This document shows positions 6,883 to 14,246 of a stretch of DNA of 20,505 nt, piece after piece. Under the pieces are notes generated by a model. The model had not been told where the DNA came from. It saw only the letters and a program-made list of their open reading frames with translations, and did no database searches. Each line of letters begins with the position of its first letter. Position 1 is the stretch's first letter. Both the position numbers and the translations under genes were made by a program. Origin of the DNA: DATFKA01 sp042095835 (GTDB taxonomy: Bacteria; Bacteroidota; Bacteroidia; Chitinophagales; Saprospiraceae); the NCBI GenBank assembly GCA_042095835.1, contig JBELML010000114.1, forward strand, positions 1 to 20,505, written 5' to 3'.

Positions 6883-7305
6883 CTACAAGTCTTTCAAGGA
6901 ATTGCGGTCGGTAAGGATTTCTTTCAACTCTTTTAAGAATTGATATTGATGAGGCATGACTTTTTTGAAAGCATCTTTAATAGTAAGGAAGGCTCCCTTT
7001 TCGATATTCGTGAATTGATCTTTCAGAAAAACGGCGTCTTCGTAAAGCATTGATTTTAGGGAAGGGATATCGTGGAACTCGCCCTCAACGGCCCAAGCTT
7101 CTTCTTGATCACCACCTTCATTTTTAACAGGATCAAGTTCGATTAAGGTATCTTCGGCGATGAGTTCGTCGGGATCCTTGGTTTGTGCGCCTTCTTGTTG
7201 TGGAATTTGCCAGCGGTCTTCACTATCAAAGTACTCCAAAAAGACTTCAAGTCCTTTCTCTTTAAAACGATAAACCACTAAATTCACTTTCTTCGAAAAA
7301 CGCAT
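6883..7305 (-). CDS. NUDIX-like protein lacking a NUDIX box
   Basis: A 140-residue acidic cytosolic protein. Its opening VNLVVYRFKEKGLEVFLEYF followed by WQIPQ resembles the first strands of NUDIX hydrolases, where W-G-L-P-K-G normally leads into the box. The catalytic signature Gx5Ex7REUxEExGU is absent. In its place lies a short acidic stretch (DELIAEDTLIELDPVKNEGG). The C-terminal half (HDIPSLKSMLYED, then KGAFLTIKDAFKKVMPHQY, then LKELKEILTDRN) matches my recollection of a conserved Bacteroidota family often labelled NUDIX. It probably keeps the fold but not the usual metal-dependent hydrolysis; a binding role is inferred. A perfect -7 box lies 29 bp upstream of the start. Confidence 0.75.
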   Translation of the reverse strand: MRFSKKVNLVVYRFKEKGLEVFLEYFDSEDRWQIPQQEGAQTKDPDELIAEDTLIELDPVKNEGGDQEEAWAVEGEFHDIPSLKSMLYEDAVFLKDQFTNIEKGAFLTIKDAFKKVMPHQYQFLKELKEILTDRNSLKDL

Positions 7306-7333
7306 ATCACGAGTTAATTTGAATCTACAACAA

Positions 7334-7341
7334 CAAATTTA
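7334..7341 (-). promoter_or_regulatory. -7 box (TAAATTTG) of the NUDIX-like gene
   Basis: A perfect TAnnTTTG match on the minus strand, 28 bp upstream of the ATG at 7305. It suggests the NUDIX-like gene has its own promoter rather than depending on the gene at 7406-8071. No good -33 element was seen. Confidence 0.45.
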
Positions 7342-7405
7342 ATAAATGGTTTTAAATGCTAAGAATCAGGATAATGCAAAATCGAGTGGATTTACAATAC
7401 CTAGA

Positions 7406-8071
7406 TTAATCATGTAGCGTGACCAATTCAAAGATGGTGATGGCGACAATGGTTGCTCGTTCTTCTGCGCTTAGGCCATCTACTACATATTCGAATACAC
7501 GTTGACTGAGCGATTTGGCATCGGTGGCGCTTAGTTTATTCATACTTGCTACATCTCTGCCTTTAATTCGCAGCAGGTTTTGCTCCGCTTTGGCGGTATT
7601 CACTTGTGCGATGACTTTTTTGTTTTTAGCAGAGTGAAGCATTTTGGTAGCTATGTCATAAATGCCGAGTACCTGATCGTCAATCACCATTTTGACCTGC
7701 CCTTTTTGAGCTAAGTAGGAAAATGATCTTTTCTCTGTTTCTGCCATGATGATAAAATCGCCGCGCTTGGCATTATAGGCTCGGTAAGCATATTTAAAGA
7801 GGCCTTCTTCAAATATGGTCATGAATACCCCTTTGCTATTTGCCGTGAATCGTTTGCGCGCTGCATTTTGCGTTTGTGAGGTAGAAAGCGCTTCTAGCTC
7901 CTTGGTACTAGTAGGTACTAAATCAATCGTCATCGTATCTAGCTCTTTTTGGAGAATGGCTAGATCGGCCTGCAATTTTTTCATTCCAGGCTTGAAATTA
8001 GGAAAGGTCCTAGCGAATAAATAGAAACCAGTTCCAGCGACTAATAATGCGGATAAGGCAACAACTCCCAT
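7406..8071 (-). CDS. Membrane-anchored protein of unknown function
   Basis: I do not recognise this 221-residue protein. It starts with a hydrophobic segment (MGVVALSALLVAGTGFYLFA, about residues 1-20) that lacks a lipobox and reads as a signal anchor. A short amphipathic, coiled-coil-like stretch follows (MKKLQADLAILQKELDTM, about 30-47). The rest is soluble: a mixed strand region (KGVFMTIFEEG, DFIIMAETEKRSF, KMVIDDQVLGIY) and a helical C-terminus (LSQRVFEYVVDGLSAEERAT). The body is predicted to lie in the periplasm. The ATG at 8071 is the only sensible start: an in-frame TAA lies a short way upstream and a perfect -7 box sits between it and the gene ahead. It lies between the NUDIX-like gene and the saccharopine-dehydrogenase-like gene, all on the minus strand, but each seems to have its own promoter. 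Confidence 0.8.
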   Translation of the reverse strand: MGVVALSALLVAGTGFYLFARTFPNFKPGMKKLQADLAILQKELDTMTIDLVPTSTKELEALSTSQTQNAARKRFTANSKGVFMTIFEEGLFKYAYRAYNAKRGDFIIMAETEKRSFSYLAQKGQVKMVIDDQVLGIYDIATKMLHSAKNKKVIAQVNTAKAEQNLLRIKGRDVASMNKLSATDAKSLSQRVFEYVVDGLSAEERATIVAITIFELVTLHD

Positions 8072-8096
8072 GCTGTACTCTTCAATTGATTAATTA

Positions 8097-8104
8097 CAAA
8101 TATA
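8097..8104 (-). promoter_or_regulatory. -7 box (TATATTTG) of the membrane-anchored unknown
   Basis: A perfect TAnnTTTG match on the minus strand, 25 bp upstream of the ATG at 8071. A TTTA further upstream is the nearest thing to a -33 element. Confidence 0.5.
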
Positions 8105-8151
8105 GATGTTAATGATCTAAAGCGTTAATGAATTAGGGTTTTAATGCTGGC

Positions 8152-9348
8152 TTAACCGACGTAGTCCTGTAAATATTGGAAGTATTTGCCCAATTGACCG
8201 TTCTGAGCAATGGTAGCCCGCTCTAAAATAGCACTTTGCTCCTTATAGAACTCTGGCAAGATATATTCGATAAATTGATTGCCAAAGGCTTCAGAGGCAT
8301 CTCGCGGCAACTCATTCGGAAGATTATCGATCGTCATCATATCAATGCTACTATCCTGAAAAGGAGCTACTTCTTGGCCTGTATGTGGATCAAAACCCAT
8401 AAATGGCGACTGGATCGTGGTGGCACGTAGTGTACTAGGTATTGAAGATACAGGAGCGATATCACAGGTGACATCAGCAATCACTTTCATTGCCCACTTG
8501 GGACCCTGCATCTCCTCAAGGGTGAAAAAAGCAGGGGCCGCATTGTCCCAATAGATACCATTGATCATAAGGTCTGCTGCTTGGGTGAATGGTTGAAATA
8601 TACTCTCAAATTCAGCTGGATTTTGGTAAAAGTCTTGATTGACAAAAGCTTGCCCATCCTTTCTTTTGACATAATCCTTCACCTTTAATTGGGTATAGAC
8701 TGGGCTATCGAAGGTGTTGTTTAGAAAATCTTGGGGCGCTACCTTTTGGAAACCCATATCGTCCAGAACCAGCGTCGCTCCTATTCCTACTCGTCCGGTA
8801 CCTGTTACTACCACTTTTATCTTGGGCCAATTGACTTGCTGATAGGCCGCTTTGGCTGCCGCATAATCTTTAAATAAATGCATTCTTTTGAGGCCGAACT
8901 GGCCTGTACGTTTACCATAGGTCAATAAGCCATTGTGCGCACCGACCATGCCGGCAAATTTCCCAAAAGCAATAAGCCGTTTACCCTTTCCATCTGTCAA
9001 GACCTCATAATCGATCAGGCGAATGTTTTTGGCGAGTATAGCCCTCAATAGATCTCTATTATAAGGCTGCGCTTTGATGGTATGCGAAAAGAAAAGGTAG
9101 GTTTTGTTGGGAATCAGCTGCTCAATAGGTACCTCCTTTACACCTAATAGAATATCGCGGTCGCGCAAATCTTCTTGTAGCGAGACACCATGATCAAGGT
9201 ACTCCTGATCTGCGAAAATCCTTCCTTTAGATGGTTGAACGACTAAGTCCACATCAAAATCTTTATGAATACTTGCGCACTGCTGAGGTACTAAAGCTAC
9301 CCGTGCATCTGGTGGAACTTTACCTTCTCTAATTATACCGAATCGCAT
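8152..9348 (-). CDS. Saccharopine dehydrogenase-like / lysine-ketoglutarate reductase-type oxidoreductase (AlaDH/PNT superfamily)
   Basis: A 398-residue dehydrogenase with an alanine-dehydrogenase/transhydrogenase N-terminal domain (about 1-135) and a Rossmann domain (about 176-330, GTGRVGIGA at 183-191). The N-terminal half is strikingly like the lysine-ketoglutarate reductase half of animal and plant aminoadipate semialdehyde synthase: LLGVKEVP with K71, KTYLFFSHTIKAQPYN with H89, then IRLIDYE and LIAFGKFAGMVG (126-136). Those K and H residues correspond to the catalytic pair of lysine-forming saccharopine dehydrogenases. The expected reaction is reductive condensation of lysine with 2-oxoglutarate, or the reverse. 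The saccharopine-cleaving partner is not in this window, so the direction and even the substrate are inferred. Automated pipelines may call it alanine dehydrogenase. Start ATG at 9348 (MRFGIIREGK). Confidence 0.82.
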   Translation of the reverse strand: MRFGIIREGKVPPDARVALVPQQCASIHKDFDVDLVVQPSKGRIFADQEYLDHGVSLQEDLRDRDILLGVKEVPIEQLIPNKTYLFFSHTIKAQPYNRDLLRAILAKNIRLIDYEVLTDGKGKRLIAFGKFAGMVGAHNGLLTYGKRTGQFGLKRMHLFKDYAAAKAAYQQVNWPKIKVVVTGTGRVGIGATLVLDDMGFQKVAPQDFLNNTFDSPVYTQLKVKDYVKRKDGQAFVNQDFYQNPAEFESIFQPFTQAADLMINGIYWDNAAPAFFTLEEMQGPKWAMKVIADVTCDIAPVSSIPSTLRATTIQSPFMGFDPHTGQEVAPFQDSSIDMMTIDNLPNELPRDASEAFGNQFIEYILPEFYKEQSAILERATIAQNGQLGKYFQYLQDYVG

Positions 9349-9800
9349 ATCTATTGATTTGCCGGCGAAGATAATCGATTTCGCTTATAAGTTCTACACT
9401 TAATAATCACATCAATTAATAAGTTGAAAAAATAAATGTGACTTTTTTAAATACGTACGTCTTAAGGGTGTGATCGGTCAAAAAATGGCCAGGAACGGTG
9501 AATTTAGAATACCCTTTAGCACACTTTATAATTCCATGAATAACTTTCAATCCCAGTGGCTATTTACAAACCAACCCCATATACATATCCTTTTTAAAAC
9601 ACTAATATGATCCCAATTATAATCCCTGAACCGATTTTTTTTGACAAGCGATTCCCATTATAACTAGAGCGTCTGACAACATCGATTTTAAACAGGAACA
9701 AAGACGGAGTAGAGGAACGGTCTTTTATATCCACAGCTCAGCATCGATATGTCAGGTAAATCAGGACCTTTCGGAGAACTACTAATGAGAAACTTCATTA
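9349..9800. other. Long intergenic region, possible untranslated RNA or leader
   Basis: No convincing gene lies between 9349 and 9893. At 9366-9373 (minus strand) there is a near -7 box TATCTTCG for the gene ending at 9348. The right part, about 9640-9800, carries several short self-complementary segments: AGGT ... ACCT at about 9754-9769, and AATGA ... TCATT at about 9784-9799. It runs directly into the terminator hairpin at 9801. This looks like the body of a small RNA or a 5' leader, but I recognise no known RNA family. TTGACA at about 9640 is noted but does not fit the phylum's promoter pattern. Confidence 0.3.
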
Positions 9801-9843
9801 AAGCTCCGCACGATATTTCATCGCTGCGGAGCTTCCCATTTTT
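9801..9843 (+). terminator. Strong intrinsic terminator upstream of the GT-C-like gene
   Basis: Inverted arms AAGCTCCGCA (9801-9810) and TGCGGAGCTT (9825-9834) are perfect over 10 bp, with a 14-nt loop. CCCA and five T residues follow. No recognised gene ends just upstream on the plus strand. It therefore terminates either an unrecognised small RNA or a regulated leader of the gene starting at 9894. Only 50 bp separate it from that start codon. Confidence 0.72.
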
Positions 9844-9893
9844 ATTATCGTCCGCTAGCTTTTATCTTTAGGCATTCTACACAAAATCTGTTT

Positions 9894-12185
9894 ATGGCTA
9901 AGCAATCTTGGACGCACACCTTTTTGATGGCAGGGATCATGCTGATGCTTATCGTACTGCGGTTTGGTTCCTACCTTCAGCATCCAGAAAGGGTCATAGA
10001 ACCTTATGGCGATGGCTTCAAAGCCTATACGACTATTGCTTATCATGCGATGCACGATACAAGCTATACGCATTATGCGGGTATGCACTATCCCTACGGC
10101 GACCATGTGATTCCATCTGCGACCCAGCCTATTGTATCAAATACGATTCGGTTTATTTCTCAAAATATTGTTGATATTAGTCAGCATACGATTGCTATTG
10201 TCAACCTTTCCATGTTGCTGTCTATTCTATTATGCGGCTTATTTCTATTTTTTATTTTTCGAGAGATGGAGGTGCCTCTTTGGTATGCCGTAATTGTGGC
10301 AGCGGGTTTGACTTTTTTATCACCCCAAATCCATCGAATACAGTCGCATTATGGCTTGTCTCACCCTGAAGTGATCCCGATAGTATTGTATTTGCTTTTG
10401 AAGTTTGAGCAAAGTTGGAAACTTAAATATAGTCTATGGATAGCAGTGGTGGTGGTCTTGTATTCCCTAATTCATTTCTACTACTTCGCCATCCTGGCCT
10501 TTAGTATCTCCTTTTATTTTTTATTCAAATTTCTTGCAAAACTCGATTGGAGAGGTTTGCCGCGTTATATCCTGCATTACGGAGTGCAAATGATTGTACC
10601 ACTGGGCTTTTTTGTGTTTTGGCTTTTTATGAAAGATCATGTAGCAGATCGCACACCTGAGCCTTGGGGCTTTTTCCAGTTTCATGCTTTATGGGAGGGA
10701 ATTGTCAGCTCTATGGATCAGCCCTACTTTCAATTGATCAATGAAAAAGTGATCAAAATGCGTACGATGGGCCTTGAGAATCGGTCCTATATGGGCATTA
10801 TTGCGTTTTTTACTTGCTTTGCGATCGGGATCAACTGGTTGCGCAGAAAGGCCAAAGGTTCCATTTTTGAATTCCAGCATCGCCACGGGGCTTTTTTATC
10901 GCATGCTTTTTGGGCATCTCTGGTCTTGTTGGTATTGGCTTTAGGAGTGCCTTTTACCTTGCAGGGCTTAGAATTTTTATTGGATTATGCCGGACCTTAT
11001 CGGCAGTTTCGTTCGGTGGGGCGTTTTGCCTGGTTTTTCTACTATGTGATCAATATTATTGTTTTTGTTTGGTTGTATGAAAAATTACATCAGCATAGAC
11101 TAGCTTATCTCTGGTTGTCTTTATTGTTGGGCCTTTTGCTCTCCGAAGCCTACCATTCGACCTATGGCTATAACCTGGACCTTGACGAAGTAGAAGAGTT
11201 CAAACCCGGAAAGTCGTTCGCAGATTTGGAAGGTATTAACTATGAAGAATTCCAGGCACTGCTGACGGTACCTTATTATCATATTGGTTCAGACCAATTT
11301 TGGTGGGAGCCTGAAGGATATATTCTACAAAAATCTCAGGTGTTGTCGCTACAAACAGGTTTGCCGACCACTAGTGCGATGTTGACGCGTACTTCAAGTG
11401 GACAGACGATCAACCAGCTCCAATTTATGACAGAGCCTTATCGGAGACCCAATTTGCTTGATACGATTCAGGATACTCGACCCTTTTTATTAATGGTAGA
11501 TCAAAGAGAGTATGAGAAAGAAAAAGACCGATATGAGCACCTACTCAATGGATCGGTGCCCTTGTACAGTGCAGGGGATCGTTTACGTTTGTATAGATTG
11601 CCTTTAGAAAGTTTTGAGAATAGGCTTGAGGAAAAATCTAGAAAGCTGAAGCGAAAAATCAAGACCGATACGACCCTCGTTTGGCAAGCGGGCTTTGGAG
11701 CAGTAGATAGTCTTTTTAATTATTACTATGATGGTTTGGACGACCCAAGTGCCGAGCAGTTTTACTTTGGTACAGGTGGTTTTCAGGGCGTAGCGAGTGA
11801 GCAAAATATCATTTATGTGCCTACGCTGCCCAGTCAAGTAGCTGAGCAATCTTATACCTTGAGTTTGTGGATGTACATCGCCGATGATCGACGTACGCGG
11901 TCTTCTTTCCAAATTGATGAATACGATGTCGAGGGAAATCATATTCGACAGCACAAAATGGACTGCCATCGGATCATTGATCTTTTTGATAATAATGGTT
12001 GGGCAATGTTAGAGATGGATTTTAAACCGGCTGCCGCCGATAGCAAATTTCAGATTGTGTTGACGAACCCACGTTTAAGAGGAGAGTCCATTTTTCTAGA
12101 CGAGCTATTCATTAGACCACAAGGAAAGGACGTGTATCGAAAACAAGGAGATATTTTCTGGATGAATAATCGGCATTATCCATAA
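9894..12185 (+). CDS. Large polytopic membrane protein, GT-C glycosyltransferase-like
   Basis: A 763-residue inner-membrane protein. About ten to eleven hydrophobic helices fill residues 8-420: roughly 8-25, 100-122, 128-145, 159-171, 178-196, 197-214, 228-246, 299-316, 337-358, 378-396 and 402-419. A soluble domain of about 340 residues follows, predicted to be periplasmic. The first extracytoplasmic loop has EPYGDGFKAY (36-45) and HYPYGDH (65-71), acidic motifs placed like the catalytic Asp of GT-C enzymes that use polyprenyl-phosphate sugars. YRQFRSVGRFAW (369-380) is also typical of that group. The C-terminal part (from about 620) has strand-rich sequence such as YTLSLWMYIADDRR, resembling a carbohydrate-binding jelly roll. 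Function is not established: it could be a glycosyltransferase or another GT-C-fold envelope protein. The start at 9894 is the first ATG of the frame, after a terminator-like hairpin. Confidence 0.8.
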   Translation: MAKQSWTHTFLMAGIMLMLIVLRFGSYLQHPERVIEPYGDGFKAYTTIAYHAMHDTSYTHYAGMHYPYGDHVIPSATQPIVSNTIRFISQNIVDISQHTIAIVNLSMLLSILLCGLFLFFIFREMEVPLWYAVIVAAGLTFLSPQIHRIQSHYGLSHPEVIPIVLYLLLKFEQSWKLKYSLWIAVVVVLYSLIHFYYFAILAFSISFYFLFKFLAKLDWRGLPRYILHYGVQMIVPLGFFVFWLFMKDHVADRTPEPWGFFQFHALWEGIVSSMDQPYFQLINEKVIKMRTMGLENRSYMGIIAFFTCFAIGINWLRRKAKGSIFEFQHRHGAFLSHAFWASLVLLVLALGVPFTLQGLEFLLDYAGPYRQFRSVGRFAWFFYYVINIIVFVWLYEKLHQHRLAYLWLSLLLGLLLSEAYHSTYGYNLDLDEVEEFKPGKSFADLEGINYEEFQALLTVPYYHIGSDQFWWEPEGYILQKSQVLSLQTGLPTTSAMLTRTSSGQTINQLQFMTEPYRRPNLLDTIQDTRPFLLMVDQREYEKEKDRYEHLLNGSVPLYSAGDRLRLYRLPLESFENRLEEKSRKLKRKIKTDTTLVWQAGFGAVDSLFNYYYDGLDDPSAEQFYFGTGGFQGVASEQNIIYVPTLPSQVAEQSYTLSLWMYIADDRRTRSSFQIDEYDVEGNHIRQHKMDCHRIIDLFDNNGWAMLEMDFKPAAADSKFQIVLTNPRLRGESIFLDELFIRPQGKDVYRKQGDIFWMNNRHYP

Positions 12186-12192
12186 ATTACTT

Positions 12193-12407
12193 TCTTAGTA
12201 ACGGACAAAGAATAAGTCCCGCATTTTGATCGAGAAGATTCCCGACGGAAGGTCGGGATAAATTCATGCCAAGACAAGGCAAAAAAACGTAGATGATGCA
12301 GGGCATCAGCGAGGCTTTTTAACGCCGTATTGGAGCAAGCCTGTCCCGACTTTAGATCGGGAAGATTCCATCAAAATCGGTAAGTTGTTTTTTGGCTGTT
12401 ACTAAGA
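12193..12407. repeat. 215-bp full-length imperfect palindrome (MITE/REP-like element)
   Basis: The terminal arms TCTTAGTAAC (12193-12202) and GTTACTAAGA (12398-12407) are perfect reverse complements. The whole interior folds back on itself around GATGC-AGG-GCATC near 12304. Matching inner blocks include ATTTTGAT (12223-12230) with ATCAAAAT (12370-12377), and GTCGGGA (12252-12258) with TCCCGAC (12344-12350). Each half also has its own small hairpin, CCCGAC ... GTCGGG at 12241-12257 and CCCGA ... TCGGG at 12345-12361. There is no coding frame. It occupies most of the 367-bp gap between the GT-C-like gene and lemA. The layout fits a foldback miniature element; no clear target-site duplication is seen. 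Confidence 0.7.
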
Positions 12408-12482
12408 GGCAACTAAATCGGGAAAATCGCTAGGCTTATGCGTCTTGTAGAAAAAGGTAGCACACTAATCAAAAAAAAATGC

Positions 12483-12533
12483 TACTGACGAAGAAATAAA
12501 CGATTTTGTATTATCATTATTAAGAATACACCA
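12483..12533 (+). promoter_or_regulatory. TACTGAC + AATACACCA motif pair upstream of lemA
   Basis: TACTGAC (12483-12489) and AATACACCA (12525-12533) lie in the region just before the lemA start at 12553. The same pair occurs before the DUF3137 gene and, in reverse order, before the polyprenyl synthase. It may be a promoter-associated or leader element; no consensus promoter was found here. Confidence 0.3.
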
Positions 12534-12552
12534 TTAAATCATTACACAAAAC

Positions 12553-13122
12553 ATGGGAACCTTTTTAGCCATTTTTTTTGGATTCATGGCACTACTTGCC
12601 CTCTTCATGGTAGGTATGTACAACAACATGGTACGTAAGCGCAATAATGTCGAAAATGCCTTTGGAGGTATCGACGCTCAACTCAAGAAGCGCTTTGACT
12701 TGATACCTAATCTGGTCAATACTGTCAAAGAATTTATGGGGCACGAGAAAGATTTACTAGAAGGAATTACAGAGCTGCGCACCAAAGCCATGAATGCTCA
12801 AGGCGATAGTGCCGAGCGAGCAGGTATCGAAAGTCAAATTTCTAGCGCAATGGGAAAATTGATGGTTGCTGTCGAGAATTATCCTGACCTCAAGTCCAAC
12901 CAAAATTTTCTAAATCTGCAACGCTCCCTTAATGAAGTAGAGTCACAGCTTTCGGCAGCTCGCCGTACGTACAATGCAGCGGTGACAGCCTACAACAACT
13001 CAGTAGAGACTTTTCCGAATAACCTCATTGCTGGGGCCTTTAATTTTGGCCGGAAAGCCGTCTTTGATATCCCAGAGGTAGAGCGGGGCAATGTAGATGT
13101 TGGAGGCTTGTTTAATGCCTAA
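12553..13122 (+). CDS. LemA family protein
   Basis: A 189-residue LemA-family protein with one N-terminal membrane helix (MGTFLAIFFGFMALLALFMV, residues 1-20), a basic stop (VRKRNN) and a long helical body. Family hallmarks are clear: YNNMVRKRNNVENAFGGID, AQLKKRFDLIPNLVNTVK, then ENYPDLKSNQNFLNLQ and AARRTYNAAVTAYNNSVETF. The end FDIPEVERGNVDVGGLF is shorter than the common one. The biochemical role of LemA proteins is poorly known; the body is predicted to be helical and to lie outside the cytoplasm. Its neighbour 142 bp downstream encodes a DUF3137 protein, a recurrent partner of LemA in bacteria, so the two probably work together at the envelope. Confidence 0.93.
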   Translation: MGTFLAIFFGFMALLALFMVGMYNNMVRKRNNVENAFGGIDAQLKKRFDLIPNLVNTVKEFMGHEKDLLEGITELRTKAMNAQGDSAERAGIESQISSAMGKLMVAVENYPDLKSNQNFLNLQRSLNEVESQLSAARRTYNAAVTAYNNSVETFPNNLIAGAFNFGRKAVFDIPEVERGNVDVGGLFNA

Positions 13123-13213
13123 TTTCAAACATAGCAGAGCGGGATTGACTTTTTGTCAACAGGTCGATTTCCAGACTTGGCAGCGCTGTACATAAAATAC
13201 CTATCATCAAACC

Positions 13214-13253
13214 CCTACTGACATGCAAGTTGCGGATCAGTAGGAATACACCA
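13214..13253 (+). promoter_or_regulatory. Hairpin plus AATACACCA motif in the lemA-DUF3137 gap
   Basis: CCTACTGA (13214-13221) and TCAGTAGG (13237-13244) form a perfect 8-bp stem with a 15-nt loop, followed at once by AATACACCA (13245-13253). There is no T run, so it does not look like an intrinsic terminator. It ends 11 bp before the DUF3137 start at 13265 and could act on translation or as a binding site. Confidence 0.4.
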
Positions 13254-13264
13254 CTATACCACAG

Positions 13265-14215
13265 ATGTCCGTAGACATAAAACATTTATACGAAACCAAG
13301 CTCAAAGATCAGCTCAAGGGCTTGGAGTCTTTACGCAAAAAAGCAAGAACAGAAGCCATTATTGCTGGAATATTTGGGGCACCTGCTGTGATCCTATTTT
13401 GGCTTTTCGATGGCGATATTCAGTGGCTGGGTGTGGCACCTGGAGGAGGAGCTTTGTATTATTTTTATCGCTACAACAAGGCATGGAAGATCTTTCGTAC
13501 CTCCTATAAAGAACGGGTAGTTAGAAAAATCATTGAAGTCACTAATCCGGAGTGGAATTATCATCCAGACGAACGCATCACCCGCGAGGTGTACCACAAG
13601 AGCCAACTCTTCCGCACTGGCGTCGATCGATACAATGGCGATGACCTGCTTTCTGGTAGGATTGGCGAGACGGACTTTGCTTGTTCAGAGCTGCATACAG
13701 AATACAAAACCACCACCACCGACTCCAAAGGTCGAACCAAAACCACCTACCATACCATCTTTAAGGGTTTATTTTTTCATGCTGATTTTCATAAACATTT
13801 TCACGGCAAAACGTTTGTATTACCAGATCGCTCCGAGAAGATGTTTGGCAACTTTGGCAAAGCCTTCCAGAAGTTGAGTACGCGCGGAGAGTTGGTGACC
13901 CTAGAGGATCAGAAATTTGAAGAGGAGTTTGCCGTTTATTCCACAGACCAGCAAGAAGCGCGCTATATTCTCACTCCAGCGATGATGGAAGCCATGTGTC
14001 GATTGAAAGAGCTGCACGGAAAGACTTTTTATTTTTCATTCATAGACACCAGGATATATTGTGCAATCTCCATTGCCAAAAAGTTGTTCGAACCTCCACT
14101 CTTTAAGTCAGGAGTCAACTACGAAAACGTACGCAAAATCTATGAGCTAATCAAAATCAATGAAAGTATCGTAGAGGAACTCAACCTAAATACCCGTATT
14201 TGGACTAAAGCTTGA
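13265..14215 (+). CDS. DUF3137 domain-containing membrane protein
   Basis: A 316-residue protein matching the DUF3137 pattern. It has a short cytoplasmic lead (KLKDQLKGLESLRKKAR), two close hydrophobic segments (about 29-47, IIAGIFGAPAVILFWLF, and about 53-68, WLGVAPGGGALYYFYR), and then a soluble domain. Typical pieces are VVRKIIEVTNPEWNYHPDE, SQLFRTGVDRYNGDDLLSG, the TTTTDSKGRTKTTYHTIFKG turn and GLFFHADFHKHF. The end includes EEEFAVYSTDQQEARYILTP, also characteristic. Molecular function is unknown. Its place behind lemA matches the common LemA-DUF3137 pairing. A hairpin lies directly ahead of the start. After the stop comes repeat DNA. Confidence 0.88.
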   Translation: MSVDIKHLYETKLKDQLKGLESLRKKARTEAIIAGIFGAPAVILFWLFDGDIQWLGVAPGGGALYYFYRYNKAWKIFRTSYKERVVRKIIEVTNPEWNYHPDERITREVYHKSQLFRTGVDRYNGDDLLSGRIGETDFACSELHTEYKTTTTDSKGRTKTTYHTIFKGLFFHADFHKHFHGKTFVLPDRSEKMFGNFGKAFQKLSTRGELVTLEDQKFEEEFAVYSTDQQEARYILTPAMMEAMCRLKELHGKTFYFSFIDTRIYCAISIAKKLFEPPLFKSGVNYENVRKIYELIKINESIVEELNLNTRIWTKA

Positions 14216-14246
14216 TAATGCGATAAGTTCTCGAAAGACTTCAAAT

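Noticed and set aside
9749..9871. 40-codon open frame (MSGKSGPFGELL...) before the GT-C-like gene
   Set aside because: It runs through the terminator hairpin and has no codon or family signal; kept only as a possible leader-peptide idea in the findings.
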